Source: Rodentibacter haemolyticus (GTDB lineage Bacteria; Pseudomonadota; Gammaproteobacteria; Enterobacterales; Pasteurellaceae). From it: a stretch of DNA of 64,000 bases. Below the pieces are notes generated by a model. The model was not told where the DNA came from. It saw only the letters and a program-made list of their open reading frames with translations, and searched no databases. This document shows positions 1 through 9,306 of this stretch, piece by piece. The first letter of the stretch is position 1, and every line of letters starts with the position of its first letter. The position numbers and the translations under genes were made by a program. The stretch covers positions 2,418,001 through 2,482,000 of the forward strand of contig NZ_CP063056.1 in NCBI RefSeq assembly GCF_015356115.1, written 5' to 3'.

Positions 1-1
1 A

Positions 2-187
2 CTTGTCGGAATGTCGCGTAAATCAATGATTGGGGCGGTGTTGGATAAACCTGTTGAAGAAAGAGCTGTAGGTAGTGCAGCCGGGGCATTAATTGCCGCT
101 CAAAACGGGGCAAAAATTCTGCGTGTACATGATGTGGCGGCAACATCTGATGTTCTTAAAATTTGGCAGGCAATGCAAAACGCTTAA
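2..187 (+). CDS. folP: Dihydropteroate synthase, C-terminal 61 residues (partial)
   Basis: The window opens inside this gene; 61 codons and the stop remain. The translation begins LVGMSRKSMIGAVLDKP and ends HDVAATSDVLKIWQAMQNA, matching the last part of the folate-pathway TIM barrel: the SRK motif that contacts the substrate phosphate and the late RVHDV strand. The enzyme joins p-aminobenzoate to the pterin pyrophosphate in the cytoplasm. glmM starts 27 bases downstream on the same strand, the folP-glmM pairing usual in gammaproteobacteria. The first base is not in frame, so nothing can be said about the start. Confidence 0.93.
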   Translation, partial: LVGMSRKSMIGAVLDKPVEERAVGSAAGALIAAQNGAKILRVHDVAATSDVLKIWQAMQNA

Positions 188-214
188 TTAATCGAAAATT
201 AAAGGAATTTTATT

Positions 215-1549
215 ATGGCAAATCGTAAATATTTTGGCACGGACGGTGTACGTGGAAAAGTGGGAACTTATCCGATCACTCCTGATTTTGCACTAAAGTT
301 AGGTTGGGCGGCAGGTAAAGTATTAGCTTCTCAAGGTTCAAAAACCGTGCTAATCGGTAAAGATACCCGCATTTCCGGTTATATGTTAGAATCCGCATTA
401 GAGGCTGGTTTAGCCGCAGCCGGATTATCTGCTGCATTTACCGGCCCGATGCCGACCCCGGCAATTGCTTATTTAACCCGTACCTTTCGGGCTGAAGCGG
501 GAATTGTGATTTCCGCATCTCATAATCCTTATTACGATAACGGGATTAAATTTTTCTCTGCACAGGGGACAAAATTGCCCGATAAGATTGAGGAAGCCAT
601 TGAGTCAATGCTTGAACAACCGATGGATTGTGTTGAATCCGCAGAGTTGGGTAAGGCTAGTCGTATTAATGATGCTGCCGGTCGTTATATTGAATTTTGT
701 AAAAGCACATTTCCGGCACACCTTGGTTTAGAAGGCTATAAAATTGTTGTCGATTGTGCAAATGGTGCGACCTACCACATCGCCCCGAATGTCTTGCGTG
801 AATTGGGTGCTGAAGTGATTGAGATCGGCACGAACCCGAACGGGCTGAATATCAATGACAAATGTGGTGCAACGGATGTGCGTGCATTACAGGAAAAGGT
901 GTTAGAGGTAAACGCCGATGTCGGTTTAGCCTATGATGGTGATGGCGACAGAATTATGATGGTGGATCATCTTGGCAATAAAGTTGATGGTGACCAAATC
1001 CTGTTTATTATTGCCCGTGAAGCATTACGCTCGGGACAATTAAAAGGTGGTGTGGTCGGCACATTAATGAGCAATATGAGCCTTGAAGTTTCGCTAAAAA
1101 TGCTAGGCGTTCCTTTTGTGCGGGCAAATGTGGGTGATCGTTACGTATTGGAAAAAATGGTTGAGCACGGTTGGACACTTGGTGGTGAAAATTCCGGCCA
1201 CATTATTATTTCTGATAAGAATACCACAGGTGATGGCATTATTGCTTCATTGGCGGTGTTAGCGGCAATGGTTCAGCATAAACTTTCTTTAAATGAACTT
1301 GCCGGAGCGGTAAAATTATTCCCTCAAGTTTTAATTAATGTACGTTTTGCCGGTGGTGCAAATCCATTAGAAAGTGAGGCGGTAAAAACTATTGCGGCAG
1401 AAGTCGAAAAACGTTTAGTCGGCAAAGGGCGTATTTTATTACGCAAATCGGGCACCGAGCCATTAATTCGGGTTATGGTGGAATGTCAAGATGCTGAACT
1501 TGCACAACAATGTGCCGAAGAAATCGCAGAAGCTGTAAAAGCAAATTAA
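215..1549 (+). CDS. glmM: Phosphoglucosamine mutase
   Basis: Converts glucosamine-6-phosphate to glucosamine-1-phosphate for UDP-GlcNAc, and so for peptidoglycan and lipid A. The 444-residue protein has the family's usual length. Visible motifs are the phosphoserine loop [10 protein letters not shown] with catalytic Ser102, the metal-binding loop DGDGDR near residue 241, the sugar-binding GGENSGH and the phosphate-binding [12 protein letters not shown] near the C terminus. An AAAGGA ribosome site lies just before the ATG. It follows folP closely, probably in one transcript, and a hairpin follows it. Confidence 0.97.
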   Translation: MANRKYFGTDGVRGKVGTYPITPDFALKLGWAAGKVLASQGSKTVLIGKDTRISGYMLESALEAGLAAAGLSAAFTGPMPTPAIAYLTRTFRAEAGIVISASHNPYYDNGIKFFSAQGTKLPDKIEEAIESMLEQPMDCVESAELGKASRINDAAGRYIEFCKSTFPAHLGLEGYKIVVDCANGATYHIAPNVLRELGAEVIEIGTNPNGLNINDKCGATDVRALQEKVLEVNADVGLAYDGDGDRIMMVDHLGNKVDGDQILFIIAREALRSGQLKGGVVGTLMSNMSLEVSLKMLGVPFVRANVGDRYVLEKMVEHGWTLGGENSGHIIISDKNTTGDGIIASLAVLAAMVQHKLSLNELAGAVKLFPQVLINVRFAGGANPLESEAVKTIAAEVEKRLVGKGRILLRKSGTEPLIRVMVECQDAELAQQCAEEIAEAVKAN

Positions 1550-1558
1550 CTGATTTTT

Positions 1559-1589
1559 GACCGCTCTTTTTTTAGAGTGGTCGTTTTTT
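1559..1589 (+). terminator. Rho-independent terminator after glmM
   Basis: Inverted arms GACCGCTCT and AGAGTGGTC around a short T-rich loop are followed by a run of T. The arms look like degenerate uptake-signal sequences. sixA starts 22 bases beyond, so termination may be partial. Confidence 0.7.
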
Positions 1590-1610
1590 ATTGTAACTAA
1601 GGAAAGCAAT

Positions 1611-2084
1611 ATGAGAATTTTTGTTATGCGCCATGGTGAATCCGAAGTGATAGCAAAAACAGATAAAGCCCGTCATCTCACCTCTTATGGTAAGAAGCAG
1701 GCTTTTGCACAAGGCGAGCGGCTAAAATTGTTCACAAATTCATTTCAACGTGTTTTGGTTAGCCCTTATGTCCGTGCGTTAGAGACTTTTGAGCAGGTAA
1801 ATCAGGCTTTTGATGAGATTTTAAAGGCAAATCTTGAAATTTGGGAGGGGATTACACCTTATGGTTCAGCTGTGTTGGCTACGGATTATCTTTCCGTATT
1901 GAAAAGTGAAGGAATCAACTCTGTACTGATTATTTCACATTTGCCCTTAGTGGGTGAAATTGTCGCTGAACTTTATGGTAAACGAAACCCGATTAATTTT
2001 TATCCTGCAACGATTGCTCAACTTGAATGGAAAGATGGAAAAGGGGAAATTATTAGTTATCATTATCCCCCGGAAATACTTTAA
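1611..2084 (+). CDS. sixA: Phosphohistidine phosphatase SixA
   Basis: A 157-residue member of the histidine phosphatase (phosphoglycerate mutase-like) superfamily. The N terminus MRIFVMRHGESE carries the RHG catalytic motif; a second conserved stretch ISHLPLVGE supplies the other catalytic histidine. SixA removes phosphate from phosphohistidine domains such as those of PTS or phosphorelay proteins. An upstream in-frame extension lies inside the preceding terminator and is not believable; this ATG has an AAGGAAA ribosome site 7-8 bases before it. The exact substrate here is inferred. Confidence 0.85.
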   Translation: MRIFVMRHGESEVIAKTDKARHLTSYGKKQAFAQGERLKLFTNSFQRVLVSPYVRALETFEQVNQAFDEILKANLEIWEGITPYGSAVLATDYLSVLKSEGINSVLIISHLPLVGEIVAELYGKRNPINFYPATIAQLEWKDGKGEIISYHYPPEIL

Positions 2085-2337
2085 TCTTGGTTAAAATATA
2101 ATCTTTAGTTTAATTTTCCATCTTTACAAAAAAATAAATTTAAAATAGGGAATTTTTTATAAGTTCTGATATTTCAATAGGTTGACAATAAATTGACTTT
2201 CTTATCATGAATTTTATTTTTTTATAAAATGTAAATTTTGTTGTAAGGTATTTTCTTTTAGATTTTTTTTCGTAAACTATTGTGTGCAAAGCAGGTAAGC
2301 TTTGGAAATCTACTTAACCCTTTATAGGAGATAAAAA

Positions 2338-2892
2338 ATGAAAAAATCAGTATTAGCAGCATTAGTACTAGGTGCAAGTTTAGCGGTAACAGGCTGTTTT
2401 GACAAACAGGAGACCTCTCAAAAAGTTGAGGCTGCAAAAGATGCGGTAACTAACGCGGCTGCTGATGTAAAAGATGCGGCAGTAAATGCGGCGACAGATG
2501 TGAAAGATTCCGCAAAACAAGCGGCATCAGATGTAAAAGAAGCGGCTGTGAATGCAATGGACTCGGCAAAATCTACTGCTGAAGAGGCTAAAGATAAAGC
2601 AATGGAAAAAGCGGCTGAAATGAAAGATGCCGCTGTAGAAAAAGTTGAGGAAGTGAAAGAAGCTGCGAAAGCAAAAGTTGAAGAAGCAAAAGACGCTGCG
2701 GTTTCTAAAGTCGAAGAAATGAAAAGCAGCATGGCAGAAATGAAAGATGCAGCAACAAATAAAGCTACCGAAATGAAAGAGACGGCGGCAGAAAAAATGG
2801 ATGAAGCAAAAGAAGCAATGTCTTCAATGAAAGAACAAGCGACTGAGAAAGCCTCAGAAGCGATGGATGCAGTAAAAGAAGCAACCAAATGA
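2338..2892 (+). CDS. Small lipoprotein with long Ala/Lys/Glu-rich coiled coil
   Basis: No named family is recognised with certainty. The signal sequence ends in a lipobox (VTGC, Cys20), so the mature 165-residue protein should be lipid-anchored. The rest is a highly repetitive, uncharged/charged helical pattern of about 11 residues (variants of KDAAVNAATDVK and AEEMKDAAVEKVEE) like LEA-type or apolipoprotein-like helices, with no Cys, Trp or Tyr after the anchor. Such proteins are common envelope or stress proteins, but the function is not known from sequence. It has a strong ribosome site (TAGGAG) and its own terminator, so it is probably a monocistronic, well-expressed gene. Confidence 0.85.
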   Translation: MKKSVLAALVLGASLAVTGCFDKQETSQKVEAAKDAVTNAAADVKDAAVNAATDVKDSAKQAASDVKEAAVNAMDSAKSTAEEAKDKAMEKAAEMKDAAVEKVEEVKEAAKAKVEEAKDAAVSKVEEMKSSMAEMKDAATNKATEMKETAAEKMDEAKEAMSSMKEQATEKASEAMDAVKEATK

Positions 2893-2909
2893 TCAGATTA
2901 AAATCTGAT

Positions 2910-2947
2910 AATCCCTACCGGTATTTCCTGTAGGGATTTTCTTTTTT
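2910..2947 (+). terminator. Terminator after the coiled-coil lipoprotein
   Basis: Arms AATCCCTAC and GTAGGGATT form a 9-bp stem, followed by TTCTTTTTT. Confidence 0.85.
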
Positions 2948-2960
2948 AAGGATAAAAATA

Positions 2961-3227
2961 ATGTTATGTACGATTTATAGAAGTAAGAAAAAGCCGGGGA
3001 GTTATCTTTATATTCAAAAACGTGATGATTTTTCAAGCGTGCCGGATGCATTATTAACGCATTTTGGTAAACCTGAGCTTGTGATGATGTTTAATCTGGC
3101 TGGTAATAAGTTGTTACATAATGCCGATAAGAATGAGGTTCGAGAGAAAATTGAATCGCAAGGTTTTTATCTACAAATGTCGAAGCAAGATGATGGCTTA
3201 TTTAATAGTTTGAGTGAGATCAAATAA
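2961..3227 (+). CDS. ycgL: YcgL domain protein
   Basis: An 88-residue protein matching the small YcgL family of gammaproteobacteria: starts [18 protein letters not shown], then a central [22 protein letters not shown] region and a C-terminal helix ending in GFYLQM. The family's structure is known as a compact alpha/beta fold, but its biochemical role is not established. The start follows an AAGGA ribosome site. A hairpin with a T run follows 33 bases after the stop. Confidence 0.85.
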   Translation: MLCTIYRSKKKPGSYLYIQKRDDFSSVPDALLTHFGKPELVMMFNLAGNKLLHNADKNEVREKIESQGFYLQMSKQDDGLFNSLSEIK

Positions 3228-3259
3228 TTGTTTTATTTTTCTCCTAAAAATAATAAATC

Positions 3260-3283
3260 TTGCGTTAGCGCAAATTTTTTATT
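3260..3283 (+). terminator. Terminator after ycgL
   Basis: Short stem TTGCG/CGCAA with a TTAG loop followed by ATTTTTTATTT. A second hairpin-like USS-containing sequence lies at 3304-3330. Confidence 0.6.
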
Positions 3284-3361
3284 TAAAAACTCCTTTAAAA
3301 TCTACCGCACTTTTAGTGCTGTCGTTTTTATGCCTATTAAATTGAATTTTAAGGAGATAGA

Positions 3362-4087
3362 ATGAGTAGCTTTTTTATTGCAGGGACTGATACAAATGTT
3401 GGTAAAACAACAGCATGCCGTGCAATTATTCAAGCACTACAAGATAAAGGTATCAAGATTGTAGGTTTTAAACCTATTGCCTGTAATGCTGAACCAAGTG
3501 CTTATCCCGTGGGACAAGAGTTTTTGTCTGATTATGATAATAAAGAAAACAGTGATGTTGTCACATTAGTGAATTCAACCGCACAAGATGTACTTTACGA
3601 AGAGATCAATAGCTATACTTTTAATCATACGTTACCAATGCTGGTTGAGGCAAAGAAAAGGATCAAACTGGATAAAATCAACAAAACGCTTGAAAAACTC
3701 AATCAAAAATATCAATCCGTTGCTGTAGAAGGGGCATTCGGCTTATTAACCCCAATGGCGGAAGGAAAGAGTTTCGGTGATTGGGTGAAAGATAGAAATA
3801 TGCCGGTTGTACTTGTCGTAGGAATAAAAGACGGCTGCATTAATCACGCCTTGTTAACGGTTCAGGCTATTCGTAGTTTAGGCGTGCCTCTACTTGGTTG
3901 GGTGGCGAATCGGGTTAATCCGCTTTTAAGTCATTATGCTGAAATTGTTGATTTTTTAGAAAACAATATTGATGCGCCGTTATTAGGAAAAATTCCTTAT
4001 GTCCACAAACCGGAAAGCCAAGAATTAGGCCATTACCTCACCAATATTGATCGTTTGATGTATGTTCAAACGGAACAGGTAAAATAA
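3362..4087 (+). CDS. bioD: Dethiobiotin synthetase
   Basis: Closes the ureido ring of dethiobiotin from diaminopelargonate, CO2 and ATP, the step before biotin synthase. The 241-residue protein has the P-loop GTDTNVGKTT at residues 8-17, a conserved VEGAFGLLTPM segment that contacts substrate, and the nucleotide-specificity region near VANRVNP. An AAGGAGATAG ribosome site precedes the ATG. No other bio gene lies nearby, so this may be the orphan copy (bioD2-like) found in many gammaproteobacteria; which paralogue it is cannot be settled from the window. Confidence 0.9.
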   Translation: MSSFFIAGTDTNVGKTTACRAIIQALQDKGIKIVGFKPIACNAEPSAYPVGQEFLSDYDNKENSDVVTLVNSTAQDVLYEEINSYTFNHTLPMLVEAKKRIKLDKINKTLEKLNQKYQSVAVEGAFGLLTPMAEGKSFGDWVKDRNMPVVLVVGIKDGCINHALLTVQAIRSLGVPLLGWVANRVNPLLSHYAEIVDFLENNIDAPLLGKIPYVHKPESQELGHYLTNIDRLMYVQTEQVK

Positions 4088-4120
4088 AACCTATTCCAGA
4101 GGATATATCTTCGGTTCATG

Positions 4121-4430
4121 TTATTTTAAAAGACTGATTTTAGCGATAAGCTCTGCCAAGCTTTCCGCTTGCATATTTTCCATAATATGTGAGCGGTGAA
4201 TCTCCACGGTACGTATGGTGATGTTCAGCTGTTTTGCAATTTGCCGATTGATTTCTCCCTGTATAATCAAAGCTAATATTTGTGTTCTTTCGGGGTTAGC
4301 TGTTGGTAGCATTGGCTAATTCGGTATTTTTTATAATTAATTTGTATTTTTTCGTTGCCGGTTGCACTGTAGTTTGTAAAGCGGCGAGTTCAACAGGCTT
4401 TTGTAGAAAATCAACCTAAGCCGAGCTTTT
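4121..4430 (-). pseudogene. Remnant of a FixJ/NarL-type response regulator
   Basis: The longest open part (4121-4312) encodes a near-complete LuxR-type helix-turn-helix: PERTQILALIIQGEINRQIA, then TVEIHRSHIMENMQAESLAEL. A stop codon lies two codons before its first ATG. In the next frame, just upstream, the end of a receiver domain can still be read (VDFLQKPVELAALQTTVQ), again bounded by stops. So a receiver-HTH regulator has lost most of its receiver domain and taken at least one frameshift. The remnant ends where MITE-like repeat copy 1 begins, suggesting the repeat or the neighbouring insertion broke the gene. Confidence 0.75.
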
Positions 4431-4436
4431 CCGGTA

Positions 4437-4580
4437 TTATGTAACACTTGCACAAATCATCGTCGGGGCGCACCAAGTAATAATATTTAATAATGAAGCA
4501 GTGCGTTGCGGCTTCGCCTAACGATACCCTACCCTAAGAAATTTCGGAGATAAAATTTTCTTTGTGCAACTGATATAATA
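4437..4580 (-). repeat. MITE-like palindromic repeat, copy 1
   Basis: A 144-bp non-coding element bounded by imperfect terminal inverted repeats: its right end TTTGTGCAACTGATATAATA is the reverse complement of the left end of copy 2. Inside are the motifs TGCGTTGCGGCTTCGCCTAACG and TACCCTA seen in the other copies. It is oriented opposite to copy 2 and ends 3 bp from the carbonic anhydrase stop codon, where its dyads may also act as a terminator. Confidence 0.8.
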
Positions 4581-4583
4581 CCG

Positions 4584-5270
4584 CTATTCATTAGTTTGTT
4601 CTTTCTTTAGAATGTTTTCTTCATCCAGTGTTGATAAGCGTGCGATGGCATTACGGTAAGATATTTCCAAGGTTTCTCGACTTGTTGCTGCCACACCTTG
4701 ATCCACAAGAAAGCCATCATTGACATCGTAAACCCAGCCGTGGAGAGAGAGTTTTTGTCCTCGTTCCCAAGCACTTTTCACAATGGAAGAACGCCCAAGG
4801 TTATAAACCTGTTCGAGCACATTGATTTTTGTGAGCATATCGGCACGTTTTTCCGGTGTGAGTTTGCCAAGTAAATGACTGTGTTTAAACCAAATGTCAC
4901 GAATGTGGAGAAGCCAGTTATTGATTAGTCCCAATTGGTTATCTGCCATTGCCGCTTTTATGCCGCCGCAGTTGGTATGTCCGCAGATAATAATATGTTC
5001 AATATTGAGAACATCAACGGCGTATTGTACAACCGAAAGGCAGTTGAGATCCGTATGAATCACTTGGTTGGCAACATTACGGTGAACGAATAATTCACCG
5101 GGTTCTAAATTGGTCAGCTTTTCTGCCGGTACACGGCTATCAGAACAGCCAATCCAAAGGTAATGCGGGGTTTGATGATCGGCAAGCTCTTTAAAATAGG
5201 TTGAATTTTCCTCTTTCATTCGCTGTGCCCAGCTTAAATTATTTGCAAAAAGTTGCTCAATTTTTTTCAT
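4584..5270 (-). CDS. can: Beta-class carbonic anhydrase
   Basis: Interconverts CO2 and bicarbonate in the cytoplasm, supplying bicarbonate for carboxylations. The 228-residue protein has the zinc ligands and gate of the beta class: Cys42, Asp44 and Arg46 in WIGCSDSRV, and His98 and Cys101 in CGHTNCGG, at the same positions as E. coli Can. The start has a GGAAAGTAAT-type ribosome site. The gene is alone and is bracketed on both sides by oppositely oriented copies of the same MITE-like repeat. Confidence 0.95.
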   Translation of the reverse strand: MKKIEQLFANNLSWAQRMKEENSTYFKELADHQTPHYLWIGCSDSRVPAEKLTNLEPGELFVHRNVANQVIHTDLNCLSVVQYAVDVLNIEHIIICGHTNCGGIKAAMADNQLGLINNWLLHIRDIWFKHSHLLGKLTPEKRADMLTKINVLEQVYNLGRSSIVKSAWERGQKLSLHGWVYDVNDGFLVDQGVAATSRETLEISYRNAIARLSTLDEENILKKEQTNE

Positions 5271-5303
5271 ATTACTTTCCTTAAAATATATAAAATTTCA
5301 CCA

Positions 5304-5465
5304 TTATGTAGCTGTTGCACAAAGAGAATTTTATCTCCGAGATTTCTTAGGGTAGGGTATCGTTAGGCGAAGCCGTAACGCACCGTTCATTATTAAATCT
5401 TGTTACTTGGTGCGTTACGGCTTCGACTAATGCTCCTTCCAATGTTTTGTGCAAGTGCTAAATAA
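5304..5465 (+). repeat. MITE-like palindromic repeat, copy 2
   Basis: A 162-bp element with terminal inverted repeats TTATGTAGCTGTTGCACAAA and TTTTGTGCAAGTGCTAAATAA-type ends. Internal inverted sequences GGCGAAGCCGTAACGCACC and GGTGCGTTACGGCTTCG could fold into a long hairpin. No open reading frame. It lies between can and asnS and, with the following hairpin, fills most of that 314-bp gap. Confidence 0.85.
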
Positions 5466-5471
5466 TAATGA

Positions 5472-5500
5472 AAAATTTGACCGCACTTTTATGTGCGGCC
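5472..5500 (-). terminator. USS-containing terminator after asnS
   Basis: Arms GACCGCAC and GTGCGGCC around a short loop, read on the minus strand with a following AAATTTTT tract. One arm is an exact uptake signal (5480-5488). Confidence 0.7.
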
Positions 5501-5584
5501 ATAAAAACGACATTTTGAATGTTGCTTTTTTCGATGTTAGTGAGCTTATAAATCATCCTTTAAATGATCATCACTTCACGTTGA

Positions 5585-6988
5585 TTAGAAATTCGCATTT
5601 CTTGGTGCACGAGGGAATGGAATGACATCACGGATGTTTTGTACTCCGGTTACATATACAATCAAACGTTCAAAACCAAGTCCAAAACCGGAGTGCGGTA
5701 CCGTACCATATTTGCGAAGATCGCGATACCACCAGTAATCTTCCGGATTCAAGCCCATTTCTTCCATACGTTTATCTAATACTTCTAAGCGTTCTTCACG
5801 CTGTGAGCCACCGATGATTTCACCGATTCCCGGGGCTAAGACATCCATTGCCGCAACTGTTTTACCGTCATCATTTAAACGCATATAGAATGCTTTGATG
5901 TCTTTCGGGTAGTTTTTCACGACAACCGGTGATTTAAAGTATTCTTCTGCCAGATAACGTTCGTGTTCGGAAGAGAGATCAATTCCCCAAGATACCGGAA
6001 ATTCAAATTTCTTGCCTGATTTTAGCAACACATCAATGGCATCCGTGTAATCAATTTGAGCAAAGTCAGAATTTACAAAGTTTTCTAAACGTGTAATAAC
6101 TTCTTTGTCTACATGTTTTTCAAAGAATTTTAAGTCGTCTTTACGTTCAGCCAATACCGCACGGAATACATATTTCAACATATCTTCCGCTAATTTGGCA
6201 TTGTCAGCTAAGGTTGCAAACGCAACTTCAGGTTCTACCATCCAAAATTCAGCCAAGTGGCGGGTAGTATTAGAATTTTCAGCACGGAAGGTTGGACCGA
6301 AAGTATAAATTTTACTTAGCGCGCAGGCATAGGTTTCACCGTTTAACTGGCCTGATACGGTTAAGAATGATTCTTTGCCGAAGAAATCTTGAGTGAAATC
6401 GACCGCACCTTTTTCATCTCGTGGAAGATTTTCAAGATCTAAAGTGGATACTCTGAACATTTCACCGGCACCTTCCGTATCGGATGCCGTGATAAGCGGT
6501 GTTGCAACCCAGTAGAAACCTTGTTCGTGAAAGAAACGATGAATAGCTTGTGCTAAACAGTGGCGAACACGTGCTACCGCACCGATAATATTTGTGCGCG
6601 GACGTAGGTGTGCCACCTCGCGTAAGTATTCGATAGAATGGCGTTTAGCCGCCATTGGGTAGGTATCCGGATCTTCTACAAACCCTGTCACTTCCACTTT
6701 TTCAGCTTGTAATTCAACAGCTTGACCTTCCGCAGGTGATTCAACGATTTTCCCGGTTACAATAACAGAGCAACCTGTTGTTAGACGTAATACTTCGCTT
6801 TCGTAATTTTCTATATCGTTATTGATAATTGCTTGAATCGGATCAAAGCAAGAGCCGTCATACACGGCTAAAAATGATAAACCCGCTTTAGAATCTCGGC
6901 GGGTACGTACCCAACCGCGAACAGTAACGGTTTCGCCAATGGCGATTTTTTCTTGTAGTACATCAGCAATAGATGCAATTTTAAACAT
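5585..6988 (-). CDS. asnS: Asparaginyl-tRNA synthetase
   Basis: A 467-residue class IIb synthetase of normal length. It begins with an OB-fold anticodon-binding domain (about residues 15-100, [20 protein letters not shown]), followed by the class II core with motif 2 ([21 protein letters not shown]) and motif 3 ([15 protein letters not shown], near the C terminus). It charges tRNA-Asn with asparagine. The ATG is preceded by AGAGGTTTAT. It is monocistronic, with a USS hairpin downstream. Confidence 0.97.
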   Translation of the reverse strand: MFKIASIADVLQEKIAIGETVTVRGWVRTRRDSKAGLSFLAVYDGSCFDPIQAIINNDIENYESEVLRLTTGCSVIVTGKIVESPAEGQAVELQAEKVEVTGFVEDPDTYPMAAKRHSIEYLREVAHLRPRTNIIGAVARVRHCLAQAIHRFFHEQGFYWVATPLITASDTEGAGEMFRVSTLDLENLPRDEKGAVDFTQDFFGKESFLTVSGQLNGETYACALSKIYTFGPTFRAENSNTTRHLAEFWMVEPEVAFATLADNAKLAEDMLKYVFRAVLAERKDDLKFFEKHVDKEVITRLENFVNSDFAQIDYTDAIDVLLKSGKKFEFPVSWGIDLSSEHERYLAEEYFKSPVVVKNYPKDIKAFYMRLNDDGKTVAAMDVLAPGIGEIIGGSQREERLEVLDKRMEEMGLNPEDYWWYRDLRKYGTVPHSGFGLGFERLIVYVTGVQNIRDVIPFPRAPRNANF

Positions 6989-7126
6989 ATAAACCTCTAA
7001 GCATAAAAATAGGTAGAAAAAAGCGCACTTAGTTTACCTTAAATCACAAAATTTTCCATAAGAAAGTTAGGACTTATAGTCAGAGTCGGGTAGAATGTAC
7101 GGCTTATAACATGAGGAGAGCATTTT

Positions 7127-8188
7127 ATGTGGTCAGATATTTTAACCGGATACGGTATTTTTATTTTAGAGGTTTTAACCCTATTACTTATCATTGCTGC
7201 CGTTGCCGCTTTTATTATTTCTGCACGCCAGCATAAAGCGGGTGTGCAGGGGGAACTTGTTGTTACGGATTTATCCGAGCATTTTGAAGAAACGGTGAAA
7301 CATTTGCGTGATTTCCATTTATCTGAAGAAGAATTAAAACAACAAGCAAAAGTTGAGAAAAAAGCGGAAAAGCAAAAAGCGAAAACCTTGAAAGCAAAGC
7401 TAAAAAAAGGTGAAAAGATTGATGAGTCTAAGCCTTGCGTTTATGTTTTAGATTTTAAAGGCGATATTTCCGCTTCGCAAACGACCGCACTTCGTGAAGA
7501 AATTTCAGCGATTATTAATGTTGCAAAATCGGATGATGAAGTTTTGCTACGTTTAGAAAGCCCGGGCGGGGTAGTTCATGGTTATGGCTTGGCGGCTTCA
7601 CAATTGGCACGTATTAGGAAAAAAGGAATTAAACTTACGGTTGCGGTTGATAAAGTCGCGGCGAGCGGGGGATATATGATGGCTTGTGTTGCGGATAAAA
7701 TTATTTCCGCCCCTTTTGCGATTATCGGCTCTATCGGTGTTGTTGCTCAAATCCCAAATATTCATCGCTTACTGAAAAAACATGACGTTGATGTGGATGT
7801 CATGACTGCCGGAGAATTTAAACGTACGGTGACGGTATTAGGTGAAAATACGGAGAAGGGAAAACAAAAATTTCAGCAAGAACTTGAGGAAACTCATCTA
7901 CTATTTAAACAATTTGTGGGTCAGAATCGACCGCACTTGGATATCGATAAGATCGCAACCGGTGAACATTGGTTTGGTTCACAGGCTCTTGATTTAGGGC
8001 TTGTTGATGGTATTTCGACCAGTGATGATCTTTTACTTGAAGCAATGAAAGAGAAGAAATCTGTCATTAGTGTCAGTTATAAAGTAAAGAAACCGTTACT
8101 ACAAAAATTAGGTCATCAAGCGGAAGAAAGCGTAGCGGCGCTTTTACAAAGATATATGAATAAAAACTCACAGGATTTTATTCGCTAA
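7127..8188 (+). CDS. sohB: Inner-membrane serine peptidase SohB
   Basis: A 353-residue signal-peptide-peptidase-like (S49) protease. One N-terminal membrane segment (residues 10-32) is followed by a charged Lys/Glu-rich linker (70-100) and the S49 domain. The catalytic Ser180 sits in AASGGYMM and the general base Lys232 in EFKRTVTVLGEN, close to the positions in E. coli SohB. The active domain should face the periplasm. Two exact uptake signals lie inside the coding sequence (7484 and 7930). An ATGAGGAGAGC ribosome site precedes the start. Confidence 0.93.
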   Translation: MWSDILTGYGIFILEVLTLLLIIAAVAAFIISARQHKAGVQGELVVTDLSEHFEETVKHLRDFHLSEEELKQQAKVEKKAEKQKAKTLKAKLKKGEKIDESKPCVYVLDFKGDISASQTTALREEISAIINVAKSDDEVLLRLESPGGVVHGYGLAASQLARIRKKGIKLTVAVDKVAASGGYMMACVADKIISAPFAIIGSIGVVAQIPNIHRLLKKHDVDVDVMTAGEFKRTVTVLGENTEKGKQKFQQELEETHLLFKQFVGQNRPHLDIDKIATGEHWFGSQALDLGLVDGISTSDDLLLEAMKEKKSVISVSYKVKKPLLQKLGHQAEESVAALLQRYMNKNSQDFIR

Positions 8189-8385
8189 ACTTGCATTGAA
8201 TCTATGAAAGAGTAATTGTGAATTAAAAATCCAATATAGTTTAATATTTACAAAATCAGGTTTTACGATTAGTATAAGCGTCCGAAACTTTTATAGTTTT
8301 CTTGCTTGGAATTTATAAAGTTTAGTTGTCCGTTTCCTTGTTTTTTAGGAATACACAGTTTAGTAATCAAAAGGTAAAAAGAAAC

Positions 8386-9243
8386 ATGAAATTATCTCGT
8401 ATTTTATTTTCCGCTGTTGCTGTTGCGACAGTGGCAGCTTGCGGTAATTTAAGCAAAATTACCGCAGAAGGTATGCCTGAATATAAAGATGTCGATGGTG
8501 TCCAAGTTCCGCAACTGGTGTGGCCGAAAATCGACAGTTCGGGTTTCAATCACGATGGTAGCCAATTCGGTTCTTGGCCGAACTGGGATAACGTGCGTAT
8601 GATTGAACGCGGTATGAATAAGGATCAATTATATAACTTAATCGGTCGCCCGCATTTTTCTGAAGGTTTATATGGCGTAGAAGAATGGGATTACGCGTTC
8701 AATTATCGCGAAAACGGTGTACATAAAATCTGCCAATACAAAATTTTATTTGATAAAAATCACAATGCGCAAAGTTTCTTCTGGTATCCGAACGGATGTA
8801 ACGGCAATGCTTCATTCACATTAAGCGGTGATTTCTTATTTGATTTCGATAAAGATGTTTTAACGCCACGTGGTAAAGAAGTTGTTGATAACGTTGCGGC
8901 GCAATTAAAAACAACCGGAGCTAAAGATGTTAAAGTTGCAGGTTATACCGACCGTTTAGGTTCTGATGCTTATAATTTGAATCTTTCTCAACGCCGTGCA
9001 AATCGTGTTAAAGCACGTTTAATTGAAGAGGGTGTAACGGCTCAAATTACAGCTATCGGTTACGGTAAATATCCTCAGGTTAAAGCATGTGAGGGTTTCC
9101 GCCACGCAAGCCAAGAAGAAAAAGATTGTTTACGTCCTAATCGTCGTGTAGAAGTTACTTCTTCAGGTTCTGTACTCAAATTGCAGGAAGGTGGAGAGAT
9201 TAACGGCGGAACTCAAGGCCCAACACCTCTTTATCAAAAATAG
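8386..9243 (+). CDS. Outer-membrane lipoprotein with BamE-like and OmpA-like domains
   Basis: The translated region opens upstream, but MKLSRILFSAVAVATVAAC is a clean lipoprotein signal (Cys19) and its ATG follows AAAGGTAAAAAG, so this start is chosen (285 residues). Residues about 60-130 resemble the SmpA/BamE fold (MIERGMNKDQLYNLIGRPHF). Residues about 145-260 are an OmpA C-terminal domain with the peptidoglycan-binding pattern GYTDRLGSDAYNLNLSQRRA and a final RPNRRVEV. It should tether the outer membrane to peptidoglycan. The same architecture is found in Pasteurellaceae and other gammaproteobacteria, with no settled name. A strong terminator follows. Confidence 0.85.
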   Translation: MKLSRILFSAVAVATVAACGNLSKITAEGMPEYKDVDGVQVPQLVWPKIDSSGFNHDGSQFGSWPNWDNVRMIERGMNKDQLYNLIGRPHFSEGLYGVEEWDYAFNYRENGVHKICQYKILFDKNHNAQSFFWYPNGCNGNASFTLSGDFLFDFDKDVLTPRGKEVVDNVAAQLKTTGAKDVKVAGYTDRLGSDAYNLNLSQRRANRVKARLIEEGVTAQITAIGYGKYPQVKACEGFRHASQEEKDCLRPNRRVEVTSSGSVLKLQEGGEINGGTQGPTPLYQK

Positions 9244-9262
9244 TTTTTAACTGAAGATAACG

Positions 9263-9300
9263 AAAATAGCATAACAAACCCGTTATGCTATTTTTGTTTT
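9263..9300 (+). terminator. Strong terminator after the OmpA-like lipoprotein
   Basis: A 13-bp perfect stem, AAAATAGCATAAC with GTTATGCTATTTT, flanked by A and T runs. It may serve both strands. Confidence 0.9.
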
Positions 9301-9306
9301 TGTACA

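Noticed and set aside
2418..2888. 156-codon open frame on the minus strand opposite the coiled-coil lipoprotein
   Set aside because: It is a mirror of the GCN/AAA-rich repeat coding; no ribosome site, and a Ser/Ala/Phe-rich product without family features.
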